This document shows positions 25,645 to 34,180 of a stretch of DNA of 64,000 bases, piece by piece. The notes beneath the pieces were generated by a model, which saw nothing but the letters and a program-made list of their open reading frames with translations, ran no database searches and was not told the origin of the DNA. The stretch is from Microbacterium sp. nov. GSS16 (GTDB taxonomy: Bacteria > Actinomycetota > Actinomycetes > Actinomycetales > Microbacteriaceae): positions 558,001-622,000 of the forward strand of contig NZ_CP116338.1 of NCBI RefSeq assembly GCF_028198145.1. The letters run 5' to 3'. Each line of letters starts with the position of its first letter. Position 1 is the first letter of the stretch. The translations under genes and the position numbers were made by a program.

Positions 25645-26973
25645 ATGCCGCTGTGGACCATCCACGGCAACGGTCGCACTGTCGCGCCCGGCGCCGTCGT
25701 TCGACCCGAAGAGCGCCTGAACTGGCCGGCGACCATTGCGATCGGCGTGCAGCACGTCGTCGCGATGTTCGGCGCGACGTTCCTCGTGCCGATCATCACC
25801 GGCTTCCCCGTGCCGACCACGCTGCTGTTCAGCGGCATCGGCACGATCCTCTTCCTGTTGGTCACGCGCAACAGGCTGCCCAGCTACCTCGGCTCGTCGT
25901 TCGCGTTCATCGCGCCCGTCACCGCGGCGACCGCATCGGCGGGCATGGGCTCGGCGCTCGCCGGCATCGTCGCGGTCGGCGTGCTGCTGGCCCTCATCGG
26001 CGTCGTGGTGCACACGGTGGGCGTGCACTGGGTCGACCGCTTCCTGCCGCCGGTGCTCGCCGGCACGATCGTGGCGCTGATCGGGTTCAACCTCGCCGGC
26101 GCTGCGCGCGGCAACTACGAGCAGGCGCCGATCACGGCGACCTTCACCCTCACGATCACCATCCTGTTCGCCGTGGTGTTCCGCGGCTTCCTCGGCCGCA
26201 TCTCGATCTTCCTCGGCGTGATCGCCGGGTACGTCTTCGCGGGCATCCGGGGCGAGCTGAAATTCGACAAGGTCGAGGCCGCCGACTGGATCGGCTTTCC
26301 GACCTTCCACCTGCCCGACTTCGCGACCCCGGGCACCTGGTCGGCGATGGCGATGTTCCTTCCCGTCGTGCTCGTGCTGATCGCCGAGAACGTGGGGCAC
26401 GTGCGCGGAGTCGCCACCATGGTCGAGGATCCGACGATCAACAAGCAGACCGGCAAGGCGCTCATCGCCGACGGCATCTCGACCTCGCTCGCCGGCTTCT
26501 TCGGCGGCTCGGGAACCACCACCTACGGCGAGAACATCGGCGTCATGGCATCCACCCGCGTCTACTCGACCGCCGCGTACTGGGTGGCCGGCATCACCGC
26601 CATCCTGCTCAGCATGTCGCCCAAGTTCGGCGCGGTCATCAACTCGGTGCCCGCGGGCGTGCTCGGCGGCATCACCACGGCGCTGTACGGCCTGATCGGC
26701 GTCATCGGCATCAAGATCTGGGTCGACAACCGCGTCGACTTCTCGCGCCCGGTCAACCAGTACACCGCCGCAGTCGGCCTGATCGTCGCCGTCGGCGGGT
26801 TCATGATCAAGGATCCGGAGTCGGGCTTCGAGTTGGGCGGCATCGTGCTCGCTACCGTCGGCGCGATCCTCATCTACCACCTCGGCAACCTCGTGGCGCG
26901 GCTGCGCGGCTCGGGGGCCGACGACCCGAAGCCGCTCGCCGGCGTCGGCGCTCCGGGCGGCGACCCGGCCTGA
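25645..26973 (+). CDS. Uracil/xanthine permease, NCS2 family
   Basis: 442 residues with about 14 hydrophobic segments. It carries the NCS2 marks GVQHVVAMFGATFLVP, SSFAFIAPV, the helix-8 acidic site LIAENVGHV and the SGTTTYGENIGVMASTRVYS motif that lines the substrate site. The pattern fits the uracil permease branch (UraA/RutG) more than the xanthine/urate branch. ATG has GAGGAG seven bases upstream. It follows purC, separated by the H4 hairpin, so is probably an independent nucleobase-salvage unit. Confidence 0.92.
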   Translation: MPLWTIHGNGRTVAPGAVVRPEERLNWPATIAIGVQHVVAMFGATFLVPIITGFPVPTTLLFSGIGTILFLLVTRNRLPSYLGSSFAFIAPVTAATASAGMGSALAGIVAVGVLLALIGVVVHTVGVHWVDRFLPPVLAGTIVALIGFNLAGAARGNYEQAPITATFTLTITILFAVVFRGFLGRISIFLGVIAGYVFAGIRGELKFDKVEAADWIGFPTFHLPDFATPGTWSAMAMFLPVVLVLIAENVGHVRGVATMVEDPTINKQTGKALIADGISTSLAGFFGGSGTTTYGENIGVMASTRVYSTAAYWVAGITAILLSMSPKFGAVINSVPAGVLGGITTALYGLIGVIGIKIWVDNRVDFSRPVNQYTAAVGLIVAVGGFMIKDPESGFELGGIVLATVGAILIYHLGNLVARLRGSGADDPKPLAGVGAPGGDPA

Positions 26974-26997
26974 TTCGGACAGCCGTCCTCATCCAGC

Positions 26998-27072
26998 GCA
27001 GGAGAACACGCGAGCGCAGGTGGATTTCCCGCAATCCGTCCTGTTCCCGCGTGTTCTCCTGTTCTCGGGAAT
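26998..27072. repeat. Long imperfect intergenic inverted repeat (H5)
   Basis: GCAGGAGAACACGCG at 26998 pairs with CGCGTGTTCTCCTG at 27048-27061; inner GGATT/AATCC bases also pair. A partial direct copy of the right arm (TTCTCGGGAATCC) follows. It lies downstream of the permease stop. Confidence 0.78.
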
Positions 27073-27218
27073 CCGGCACGGGCTTCCGGCACGCTCTGGA
27101 GCATCCGGCTGGGGCTTCCGGTACCCGCTCGGGCATCCGTCGCGGCGGCTGATCGCCCCGCCACCCGGGTCTGTCAAGGCCCCGCCGCGGCATCCGGTCT
27201 GAGCGGTATCGTCGGCGC

Positions 27219-27731
27219 ATGCTCGACGTCACACCTCTCGCTGACCTCGCCCGACGCCGAGAGCTGCGCGTCGCGGTCGCCGAATCACTGACATCGGGGG
27301 CTCTCGCCAGCACCATCGGCGCCGGCACGGAGGCGAGCACCTGGTTCGGCGGCGGCATCGTCGCCTACCTGCCGGAGGTGAAGGAGCGGGTGCTCGGGTT
27401 CCCTTCCGACGGTGATCCGACCTCGGCCGAATGCGCGGAGCAGCTCGCCCGCGGCGCCCGCGAGCTCTTCGACGCCGACCTGTGCGTCTCGACGACCGGG
27501 GTCGGCGGTCCGGATGCCGAAGACGGGCATCCCGCAGGGACCGTGTTCCTCGGATGGGCGACGCGCGACGAGGCCGGGCACCGCAGGCTCGACCTGGACG
27601 GCGAGCCAGAGGACGTGCTCGACTCGACCGTCGAGGCGGCTGTCGAGCTGCTGATCTCGCGCGCCGGCACGGCGGAAGGCTTCGGCGGGGCGGATGGCTC
27701 CGGTCGGGCAGATAGCGCCGGGAGCCGCTGA
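27219..27731 (+). CDS. pncC: Nicotinamide-nucleotide amidohydrolase (CinA C-terminal family)
   Basis: 170 residues, the stand-alone CinA C-terminal domain: VAVAESLTSGALASTIG (active-site Ser/Thr region), WFGGGIVAYLPEVKERVLG, and DLCVSTTGVGGPDAEDGHPAGTVFLG. It converts NMN to nicotinate mononucleotide in the pyridine-nucleotide cycle. TATCGT at 27207-27212 ends six bases before the ATG, a leaderless start. The Gly/Ser-rich tail (about 15 residues) is probably disordered. Confidence 0.92.
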   Translation: MLDVTPLADLARRRELRVAVAESLTSGALASTIGAGTEASTWFGGGIVAYLPEVKERVLGFPSDGDPTSAECAEQLARGARELFDADLCVSTTGVGGPDAEDGHPAGTVFLGWATRDEAGHRRLDLDGEPEDVLDSTVEAAVELLISRAGTAEGFGGADGSGRADSAGSR

Positions 27732-27751
27732 CGGGATCGCGCACCCGCGGT

Positions 27752-27893
27752 GGGATCTTCGCCCGTCACGCCGGCTGCGTCAGAGATCGTCGCCGGTCAC
27801 CCCGCCTGCGTCAAGAATCGTCGCGCCCGTCACCCCTCCTGCGTCAGGATAAGTCAGTCGCCCGTCACCTCCCCTGCGTCACGAATCGTCGCC
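27752..27893. repeat. Four-copy degenerate tandem repeat, 31-36 bp
   Basis: Four units each contain ATCnTCGC...GTCAC and end in CTGCGTCA; the fourth has an insertion (GATAAGTCAG), and a fifth partial unit begins CGAATCGTCGCC. The copies are not identical. The 240-bp gap between pncC and the celR-like gene holds nothing else I can name. Confidence 0.75.
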
Positions 27894-27971
27894 ACGCGGA
27901 AGCGGATGCGCACCGATCACGACGCCGATGATCGGATGCCATGCCTCGGATGCTACCGACGATCGACCGTG

Positions 27972-28970
27972 TCAGACCGCCGGCGCCGACCCGCGCACGA
28001 CCAGCTCGGTCGGCAGGATCGTGAGCGGATCCGGCCGCGTCCCCGCGAGCAGGTCGATCACCATGCCGCCGAGCATCTCCCCCTGCGTGAACATGGGCTG
28101 GCGCACGCTCGTGAGGTCCGACGACTCGGCGACCCGCGAGTCGTCGAAGGCGACGATCGCGACGTCTTCGGGCACCCGCAGCCCGGCGGCGCGCAGCACG
28201 CCCATCGCTCCTCGGGCCATCAGGTCGCTCGCCACGAAGATCGCATCCGGGTGCTTCCCGCCCTGCAGCAGCAGACGCGCCGCCTCCGCACCGCCGTGCT
28301 CGCTGAAGTCGCCGTCGATCTCGCCGGCGGGCTGCAGTCCGGCATCCGCCAGCGCCGCGACGAAGCCGTCACGACGGTCGACACTCACGGCCATCGTCAT
28401 CGTGCCGGTTATGGTCGCGATGCGCCGGCGGCCGAGCGCGATGAGGTGCTCGGCAGCGGCGCGGGCCGCCGCCACGTTGTCGACGTCGACGATGATGTCG
28501 CTCTCGCGCACCCTCGCCGGCCGCCCGCCGAAGACGACGGGCACCGCCTCGGCGATGCGCTCGATGAACGAGTCGCTGGCGTGGTGCGACACGATGATCG
28601 CGGCATCGACCCCGCCGTTGCGCACGAACCGCGTCATCTTGCCGTCGGGGTCGTCGCTGGCGATGAGCAGGTTGAGGATGTACTCCGACTCAGACAGGCG
28701 CGAGCTGATCCCCGCGACGACGGATGCCAGGAACGGATCGCCGAAGAATCGCGTGGTGTCTTCGGGCACGACCAGGCCGATCGCGTGCGTCTGCCGGCTC
28801 GCGAGCGAGCGCGCGGCGCGATTGGGCGCGTAGCCGAGCTCGGCGATCGCATTCTGCACGGCGGCGAGCGCCTCGGCGCTGACCGAGGTCGAGCCGTTGA
28901 CGACGCGTGACACCGTCGAGCGGGACACGCCGGCGAGTGCGGCGACCTCTTCGATCGTGGCTCGGAGCAT
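27972..28970 (-). CDS. LacI-family regulator, CelR-like
   Basis: 332 residues. The LacI helix-turn-helix ATIEEVAALAGVSRSTVSRVVNGSTSVS with hinge helix LGYAPNRAARSLASRQT is followed by a periplasmic-binding-protein-type sugar domain (IGLVVPEDTTRFFGDPFLASVVAGISSRL...). It lies 59 bp downstream of a GH1 beta-glucosidase on the same strand, and that gene's upstream region carries the exact 14-bp CelR operator of Thermobifida. I infer a cellobiose-responsive repressor of this small unit. The ATG at 28970 is chosen because the HTH starts directly after it. Confidence 0.88.
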   Translation of the reverse strand: MLRATIEEVAALAGVSRSTVSRVVNGSTSVSAEALAAVQNAIAELGYAPNRAARSLASRQTHAIGLVVPEDTTRFFGDPFLASVVAGISSRLSESEYILNLLIASDDPDGKMTRFVRNGGVDAAIIVSHHASDSFIERIAEAVPVVFGGRPARVRESDIIVDVDNVAAARAAAEHLIALGRRRIATITGTMTMAVSVDRRDGFVAALADAGLQPAGEIDGDFSEHGGAEAARLLLQGGKHPDAIFVASDLMARGAMGVLRAAGLRVPEDVAIVAFDDSRVAESSDLTSVRQPMFTQGEMLGGMVIDLLAGTRPDPLTILPTELVVRGSAPAV

Positions 28971-29029
28971 CCTGTGCGTGCTTTCGGTGATGCGGGCTGC
29001 GTTTCGCCTCAGTCGCTGGGCTGCTTCGC

Positions 29030-30451
29030 TCAACGACCGCTGTGGGCGGCGATGATCCGAGCGTACTCCGCACCGCTCTGCTTGATCGTGCGCTGCTGCG
29101 TCTCGTAGTCGACGCGCACGATCCCGAAGCGCTTGGCGTACCCCCAGGCCCACTCGTAGTTGTCCATCAGCGACCAGTAGAAGTAGCCACGCACGTCGAC
29201 GCCCTGCTCGATGGCGTCCAGCGTCGCCGCGACGTGCGCGCGCAGGAACTCCGTGCGCTCGACGTCTGCCACCTCGCCGTCGGCGCCCACCTCGTCGTCG
29301 TATGCGGCGCCGTTCTCTGTCACGTACAGCGGCACGTCGCCGGCGTAGTCGTTCGCGACGCGCACGAGCAGCCGGGTGAGCCCCTCGGGCTGCACCTCCC
29401 AGTCCATCCCCGTGCGCGGCAGGCCGCGCTCGACCCAGTAGATGCCCTCTTTGGAGGGGAACGGCGAGCGCGTCTCACGCTGCTGGCCCTCGGTCTGGTG
29501 CGGGTCGCCCCCGCCGGGCTGCGGATGCCCCGAGAGCAGCTCGCCGTGGTAGTAGTTCACGCCCAGCGCGTCGAGCGGCGCGGAGATGATCTCGAGGTCG
29601 CCGGGCTGCACGGCGGCCTGCCACTGGGCGACCGCGGCCGAGTCGACCTCGCGGAAGTCACGGACGATGTCGGCGGGATACTCGCCGTGGAAGATCGGGC
29701 TGAGGAACCAGCCGTTGAACTGGCCGTCGATGCGGCGCGCGGCGTCGACGTCGAGCGGGTCGTCGACATCGGCCGGGTCGGCGACGGTCAGGTTGAGGGT
29801 GATGCCGAGATCGAGCGAGGAGTCGCGCTCGCGCAGCGCCCGCACGGCGCTGCCGTGCGAGAGCAGCAGGTGGTGCGAGGCGAGCAGACCGTCGCGGATG
29901 CTCGTGCGCCCCGGCGCGTGCACGCCGGCCGTGTACGACAGGAACGACGAGCACCACGGCTCGTTCATGGTGGTCCAGTGCTGCACGCGGTCGCCGAGCA
30001 CGTCGTGCACGCTGAGTGCGTAGTCGGTGAAGCGCGCGACGATGTCGCGACTGGTCCAGCCGCCCTGCTCTTCGAGCGCCTGCGGCATGTCCCAGTGGTG
30101 CAGGGTGAGCCAGGGCACGATGTCGGCGGCCAGCAGCTCGTCGACGAGGCGGCTGTAGAAGTCCAGGCCCTTCCCGTTGACCGGCCCGCCGTCGGGACGC
30201 ACGCGCGACCACGAGGTCGAGAACCGGTAGGTCTGCAGGCCGAGCCGCTTCATCAGCGCGACGTCGTCGGCATAGCGGTGATAGTGATCGCAGGCGACAT
30301 CGCCGTTCTCGGCGCCGACGACGGCTCCGGGCACGCGCGCGAAGGCGTCCCAGATCGATGCCGTGCGTCCGTCTTCGAAGGCAGCGCCCTCGATCTGGTA
30401 GGCCGCGGTGGCCGCGCCGAAGAGGAAGCCGTCGGGGAAGGTTCGCGTCAT
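29030..30451 (-). CDS. Beta-glucosidase, glycoside hydrolase family 1
   Basis: 473 residues, full GH1 barrel. The N-terminal signature FPDGFLFGAATAAYQIEGA, the acid/base Glu164 in TMNEPW, and the nucleophile Glu379 in YVTENGAAYDD are all present, with YFYWSLMDNYEWAWGYAKRFG near the end. There is no signal peptide, so it cleaves imported cellobiose or other beta-glucosides in the cytoplasm. The CelR-type operator lies 25 bp upstream of the ATG (30451), and the lacI-type gene follows, together forming a self-contained regulated unit. An in-frame ATG at 30460 is a possible alternative start. Confidence 0.95.
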   Translation of the reverse strand: MTRTFPDGFLFGAATAAYQIEGAAFEDGRTASIWDAFARVPGAVVGAENGDVACDHYHRYADDVALMKRLGLQTYRFSTSWSRVRPDGGPVNGKGLDFYSRLVDELLAADIVPWLTLHHWDMPQALEEQGGWTSRDIVARFTDYALSVHDVLGDRVQHWTTMNEPWCSSFLSYTAGVHAPGRTSIRDGLLASHHLLLSHGSAVRALRERDSSLDLGITLNLTVADPADVDDPLDVDAARRIDGQFNGWFLSPIFHGEYPADIVRDFREVDSAAVAQWQAAVQPGDLEIISAPLDALGVNYYHGELLSGHPQPGGGDPHQTEGQQRETRSPFPSKEGIYWVERGLPRTGMDWEVQPEGLTRLLVRVANDYAGDVPLYVTENGAAYDDEVGADGEVADVERTEFLRAHVAATLDAIEQGVDVRGYFYWSLMDNYEWAWGYAKRFGIVRVDYETQQRTIKQSGAEYARIIAAHSGR

Positions 30452-30475
30452 GCAACTCATGATGCCATGACTTGC

Positions 30476-30489
30476 TGGGAGCGCTCCCA
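30476..30489. promoter_or_regulatory. CelR operator
   Basis: TGGGAGCGCTCCCA, a perfect 14-bp palindrome identical to the CelR site of Thermobifida fusca. It lies 25 bp before the beta-glucosidase ATG and 37 bp before the divergent apt start. Confidence 0.93.
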
Positions 30490-30525
30490 CGGGTCGGCAT
30501 CGAGTCGATTCGGTAACCTTGCCAG

Positions 30526-31044
30526 GTGAGTCCCGAACTGGCGCGCGCCGAGTCCCTGATCGCCTCGATCCCCGACTACCCGCAATCGGGCATCCTGTTC
30601 CGCGACATCATGCCGCTGCTTGCGGATGCCAGGGCGCTGCGCGCCACGACCGAGGCGCTGATCGAGCCCTTCGCCGGCTCGTTCGACGTCGTCGCCGGCA
30701 TCGAGGCGCGCGGATTCATCCTCGCCGGTGCCGCGGCGATCGCCGCCGGCGTCGGCTTCGCCCCGATCCGCAAGGCCGGCAAGCTGCCGCGCCCGGCGGC
30801 GGCCGTCGACTACGCCCTCGAGTACGGCACGGCCACCGTCGAGATGCACGATGATCTGCCGGCCGGCACGCGCATCCTGCTGATCGACGACGTGCTCGCC
30901 ACCGGCGGCACGCTCGCCGCGGGACGGGAGATCGTGAAGAGCCTCGGCTACACCGTCGCCGGCATCGCCGTGCTGTTCGAGATCGACGGCCTCGGCGGCC
31001 GCGACGTGATCGGCGAGCTGCACACCGTCTTCCGCTCGGCCTGA
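30526..31044 (+). CDS. apt: Adenine phosphoribosyltransferase
   Basis: 172 residues with the APRT pattern: IPDYPQSGILFRDIMPLL, GIEARGFILAGAAA, RKAGKLPRP, and the PRPP-binding loop ILLIDDVLATGGTLAAG at about residues 121-137. It salvages adenine to AMP in the cytoplasm. TAACCT at 30514-30519 ends six bases before the GTG, a leaderless start. Its promoter region overlaps the CelR palindrome serving the divergent beta-glucosidase, so some cross-effect is possible. It is not beside relA/secF, its usual actinobacterial place. Confidence 0.95.
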   Translation: MSPELARAESLIASIPDYPQSGILFRDIMPLLADARALRATTEALIEPFAGSFDVVAGIEARGFILAGAAAIAAGVGFAPIRKAGKLPRPAAAVDYALEYGTATVEMHDDLPAGTRILLIDDVLATGGTLAAGREIVKSLGYTVAGIAVLFEIDGLGGRDVIGELHTVFRSA

Positions 31045-31054
31045 GCGGCGCCTC

Positions 31055-32050
31055 TCACTCGCTGCGCTCCGATTGGTGCTCGCGGCTTCCGCCGACCTCC
31101 TCGGGCAGTTGATCGATCGGCACGATGACGATGTCCTGCACCTTCCAGTCCAGGTCGAGGCAGGCATCGCGAGCCTCGATCAGATCCTTCAGCTTCGGTG
31201 TGCGTCCCCGGTGCGGCACGACGAACGACTCCACGTGCAGCACGTGGCCCTGGTCGCGCACCCGCGATCCGACCTGCTCGGTCCACGGCAATCGGCGCAG
31301 CAGCTCGTCGATCTCGCCGGTCAGGGGATGCACCCGCCCGTCGTCGAACGTCGTCGCGGCGGTGTCCATCAGATCGGTGATGGCCGCCCGCATATTGCGG
31401 ATGCCGTCCCAGAGGATGCTGCCGGCGATGAGCAGCGCCGCCACGGCATCCGTCCACCACCATCCGATGCCGATGCCGAGCACGCCGACGATGGATCCGA
31501 CGGCAGTCTGCCAGTCGGCCTTGTTCATGTCGGCATCGGCGTAGAGCACCTTGTCGTGCAGCTCTTTCGCGAGGCGCATCTTCACCCGGCCGAAGTAGAT
31601 CGGGAGCGGGATGGTGAGCGCCATCACGATGACCATCAGCCAGCCCAGCCAGATCGGCTGCCCGAGCAGCACGACCGTGCCGATGGGCGGATGCTCGCCG
31701 CCGATCAGTCCGGTGAGCGAGTCGATGACGAGGAACACGCCCATGGCCATCAGCGCCACGGCAGCCACGAGGTGGGCCACGCCGACCGCGCGGTGGAAGC
31801 CGTACGGATAGCGTCCGCTGGGCGGCCGGTTGACGATGCGCACCGCGATGAGGAAGGCGATCGGCGGGGCGAGCGACAGCAGATCCTCGATCCATGCCGC
31901 CTTCATCGCCTGTGAGCTGCCCATCACCAGATAGACCATCGTGATGGCCACGGCGAGGAAGATCAGCGTGTACCACTCGAAGCGGATCGCCTTGCGCAGC
32001 GCCTGCTCCTGCCGCGGGGGCAGCTCGGCGCGCCCGAACCGGGTGGTCAT
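31055..32050 (-). CDS. Cation diffusion facilitator (CDF) transporter
   Basis: 331 residues. Six hydrophobic segments with CDF features: SLAPPIAFLIAVRI, SGRYPYGFHRAVGVAHL, the helix-5 metal site HDKVLYADADMNKADWQTA (acidic and His residues), then a cytosolic domain of about 100 residues. Metals such as zinc, iron or manganese are exported against protons; specificity is not clear. Its ATG overlaps the stop of an upstream solute-binding lipoprotein gene (ATGA), an unusual partner for a CDF pump. Confidence 0.88.
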   Translation of the reverse strand: MTTRFGRAELPPRQEQALRKAIRFEWYTLIFLAVAITMVYLVMGSSQAMKAAWIEDLLSLAPPIAFLIAVRIVNRPPSGRYPYGFHRAVGVAHLVAAVALMAMGVFLVIDSLTGLIGGEHPPIGTVVLLGQPIWLGWLMVIVMALTIPLPIYFGRVKMRLAKELHDKVLYADADMNKADWQTAVGSIVGVLGIGIGWWWTDAVAALLIAGSILWDGIRNMRAAITDLMDTAATTFDDGRVHPLTGEIDELLRRLPWTEQVGSRVRDQGHVLHVESFVVPHRGRTPKLKDLIEARDACLDLDWKVQDIVIVPIDQLPEEVGGSREHQSERSE

Positions 32051-32523
32051 GATCCGACCTCCTCGTGCAGGAACGTCTCGAGCTCGGTGAGCAGGGCGTT
32101 CTCACCCATCCGCACGATCATCACGTGCTTCTGCGTGCCGTGCTCCGTGCTGCGCTCGGCGTACGGCCGCGTCACCGCGCCGCGATCGGTCCACGGTGTG
32201 TCGTCGAGGAAACCGCCGACGACCACATCGAGCTCGCCGCGCTCGAGCGCCGTGAGCAGATCGGCCTCGCTGCCCGTCGTCCACTCCACCGTGGCGTCGA
32301 GCTGCTCGGCGAACTCCTGCACCAGCTCGGGCTCGGAGCCGGTGGGCTCCCCGTTGTCGTGCACGTCGACCCAGGGCGGCTGCTCGGTGGCGCCCGCGCG
32401 CAGCGTCCCGCCCTCGATCCGCTCGATGCTGCCGTGCGGATCAGCGGGGATCCGCAGCCCGCAGCCCGTCAGCGCGACGAGCAGCACGAGCGCTGCCGCA
32501 CCCGTCGTCCGACGTCTTCTCAT
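32047..32523 (-). CDS. Short solute-binding (SBP_bac_3-like) lipoprotein coupled to the CDF gene
   Basis: 158 residues with a lipoprotein signal (RRRRTTGAAALVLLVALTGC, Cys at about residue 21). The mature part opens like family-3 binding proteins (GTLRAGATEQPPWVDVHDNGEPTGSEPELVQEFAEQLDATVEWTTGSEADLLTALERGELDVVVGG) but has only about 140 residues, against about 230 usual; most of the second lobe is missing. Nothing suggests a frameshift, and its stop overlaps the CDF start, so this is a compact form rather than debris. The ATG at 32523 follows minus-strand TATGGT by seven bases; the upstream ATG at 32535 would overlap that -10 box. Confidence 0.78.
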   Translation of the reverse strand: MRRRRTTGAAALVLLVALTGCGLRIPADPHGSIERIEGGTLRAGATEQPPWVDVHDNGEPTGSEPELVQEFAEQLDATVEWTTGSEADLLTALERGELDVVVGGFLDDTPWTDRGAVTRPYAERSTEHGTQKHVMIVRMGENALLTELETFLHEEVGS

Positions 32524-32652
32524 GGCGCCGACCATAGCGAAGCGCCTGGGCGGCGACCACTTTCAGGCGCCCCCTTGACAACGTTCAGGCCGCGCTTTCT
32601 CGTCCCGACTCACGCGGCGTGGGGTGCGGCCGCATCGCCTAGAATCGGGGGT

Positions 32653-32901
32653 ATGCCCACCATCGTCGTCGACGTCATGCCCAAGGCCGAACTGCTCGAC
32701 CCGCAGGGGAAGGCCGTCTCCGGCGCCTTCGCCCGCCTGGGTGTCGAGAACTTCAGCCAGGTCCGCATCGGGAAGCGCTTCGAGCTCACCGTCGACGGCG
32801 AGATCACCGACGACGTGCTGGCCGAAGCGCGGCGCCTGGCAGAGGACGTGCTGTCGAACTCCGTCATCGAGGATGTCGTGGGAGTCGAGGTCGCGCAGTG
32901 A
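32653..32901 (+). CDS. purS: FGAM synthase small subunit
   Basis: 82 residues, normal Pur[42 protein letters not shown]...[15 protein letters not shown]. PurS bridges PurL and PurQ in the FGAM synthase complex. TAGAAT at 32640-32645 ends seven bases before the ATG, a leaderless start. The stop overlaps the purQ GTG by four bases. purL is not adjacent. Confidence 0.95.
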   Translation: MPTIVVDVMPKAELLDPQGKAVSGAFARLGVENFSQVRIGKRFELTVDGEITDDVLAEARRLAEDVLSNSVIEDVVGVEVAQ

Positions 32902-33605
32902 GCGTGCGCATCGGCGTCATCACCTTCCCGGGCTCGCTCGACGACCGCGACGCCCAGCGCGCGGTGCGCATCGCCGGCGCTGAGCCCGTCGCCCTGTGGC
33001 ACGGCTCGCACGATCTCGAGGGCGTGGATGCTCTGGTGCTGCCCGGCGGATTCAGCTACGGCGACTACCTGCGCTCGGGCGCGATCGCGGCCCTGTCGCC
33101 GATCATGGCCGAGGTGAAGGACGCCGCGGCGAAGGGGATGCCCGTGCTGGGCATCTGCAACGGCTTCCAGATGCTCGTCGAGGCGCACCTGCTGCCGGGC
33201 GGCCTGATCCGCAACGACCACCAGCACTTCGTGCGCCGCGACCAGCGTCTGACGGTGGAGAACAACGACACCGCGTGGACGAACGCGTTCGCGAAGGGTC
33301 AGGAGATCGTCATCCCGCTCAAGAACGGCGAGGGCGGCTACATCGCCGCCGACGACACCCTCGACCGCCTCGAGAGCGAGGGTCTCGTGGCTTTCCGCTA
33401 CGCCGGGGTGAACCCGAACGGCTCGCTGCGCGACATCGCCGGCATCACGAACGACCGCGGCAACGTGGTCGGCCTGATGCCGCACCCCGAGCACGCCACC
33501 GAGGCCGGCTTCGGCCCCGACACCCGGGCCGCCATGCGCTCGGGCGTGGATGGGCTGGGCTTCTTCGAGAGCGCCATCGCCGCCGTCGCGCGCGTCGCGG
33601 CCTGA
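32898..33605 (+). CDS. purQ: FGAM synthase glutaminase subunit
   Basis: 235 residues, class-I glutamine amidotransferase. [18 protein letters not shown], the nucleophile Cys87 in [12 protein letters not shown], and the His-Glu pair in [11 protein letters not shown]. It supplies ammonia to PurL with PurS as adaptor. The GTG start overlaps purS (GTGA). The 3' end, including the stop, is followed by degenerate copies of itself (33597-33667), and purL, its partner, is not the next gene. Confidence 0.96.
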   Translation: MSVRIGVITFPGSLDDRDAQRAVRIAGAEPVALWHGSHDLEGVDALVLPGGFSYGDYLRSGAIAALSPIMAEVKDAAAKGMPVLGICNGFQMLVEAHLLPGGLIRNDHQHFVRRDQRLTVENNDTAWTNAFAKGQEIVIPLKNGEGGYIAADDTLDRLESEGLVAFRYAGVNPNGSLRDIAGITNDRGNVVGLMPHPEHATEAGFGPDTRAAMRSGVDGLGFFESAIAAVARVAA

Positions 33606-33667
33606 CTCACCGCCGCCTGACGCGGCGTCGCAGACTCACCGCGGCCTGACGCACCGCCGCCTGACGC
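33597..33667. repeat. Stop-proximal tandem repeat after purQ
   Basis: CACCGCCGCCTGACGC occurs at 33608-33623 and 33652-33667 and with one change at 33637-33652. The shared core GCSGCCTGAC is also the end of purQ itself (33597-33606, stop TGA at 33603-33605). GC-rich hairpins within it may terminate transcription. Confidence 0.75.
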
Positions 33668-33687
33668 CGCGTGGGCACGCGACCGAC

Positions 33688-34119
33688 TCAGAGACCCGCG
33701 GGCGGCCAGACGCCGATGATCACGGCCATCACGAGCACCGTCACGAGCTCGTGACCGATGTTGACGGTGGTCAGCCGGGTCGAGCGCCCCTCGAACGCGT
33801 CGTGCGTGATGAAGCGCGCCGCGGTGAACCCGGCCCACAGGGTGACCGCGGTGACGAGCGAGGCCCAGAAGTACGAGCCCTCGTAGAAGTGCCAGGCGAT
33901 CGTGGCTGCGCCGGCGAGAACCCACGCGGTGATGAAGCCGACCAGCACCGTCGTGATCATCGGCCACAGCGGGCGGCGGGAGGGATGCTCGAGGTCGACG
34001 CCCGCGAGCCGAGCCCACCGCTCGCCCATCACGCCGCGGGCGTACCAGACAGCGCCCACCACCATGCTCGACGCGGTCGCCACCAGCACCGCCCAGTAGT
34101 TGATCTCGGGAACCGTCAT
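33688..34119 (-). CDS. DUF1761-family membrane protein
   Basis: 143 residues, four hydrophobic segments, with the DUF1761 opening (INYWAVLVATASSMVVGAVWYARGVMGERWARLAG) and TAARFITHDAFEGRS...NIGHELVTVLVMAVIIGVW. Function unknown. GGAGG lies five bases before the ATG. It lies 61 bp downstream of the siderophore operon on the same strand; co-transcription is possible but not required. Confidence 0.85.
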   Translation of the reverse strand: MTVPEINYWAVLVATASSMVVGAVWYARGVMGERWARLAGVDLEHPSRRPLWPMITTVLVGFITAWVLAGAATIAWHFYEGSYFWASLVTAVTLWAGFTAARFITHDAFEGRSTRLTTVNIGHELVTVLVMAVIIGVWPPAGL

Positions 34120-34180
34120 GACGCCTCCTTCATCGGATGCGGCTCAGACTACTCCCGGACGCCGTGGCGTTCGAGGTCGT

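Noticed and set aside
24544..26880. A 778-codon minus-strand frame across purC and the permease
   Set aside because: Both genes below it are unmistakable; the product is Asp/Arg/His-rich with no motif.
27752..27893. A small CRISPR array
   Set aside because: Units are 31-36 bp with the whole unit repeated and degenerate; there are no unique spacers and no cas genes nearby.
32047..32523. The short binding lipoprotein as a broken gene
   Set aside because: Signal peptide, promoter and stop/start overlap with the CDF gene are intact, and no remnant of the missing lobe lies in other frames nearby.
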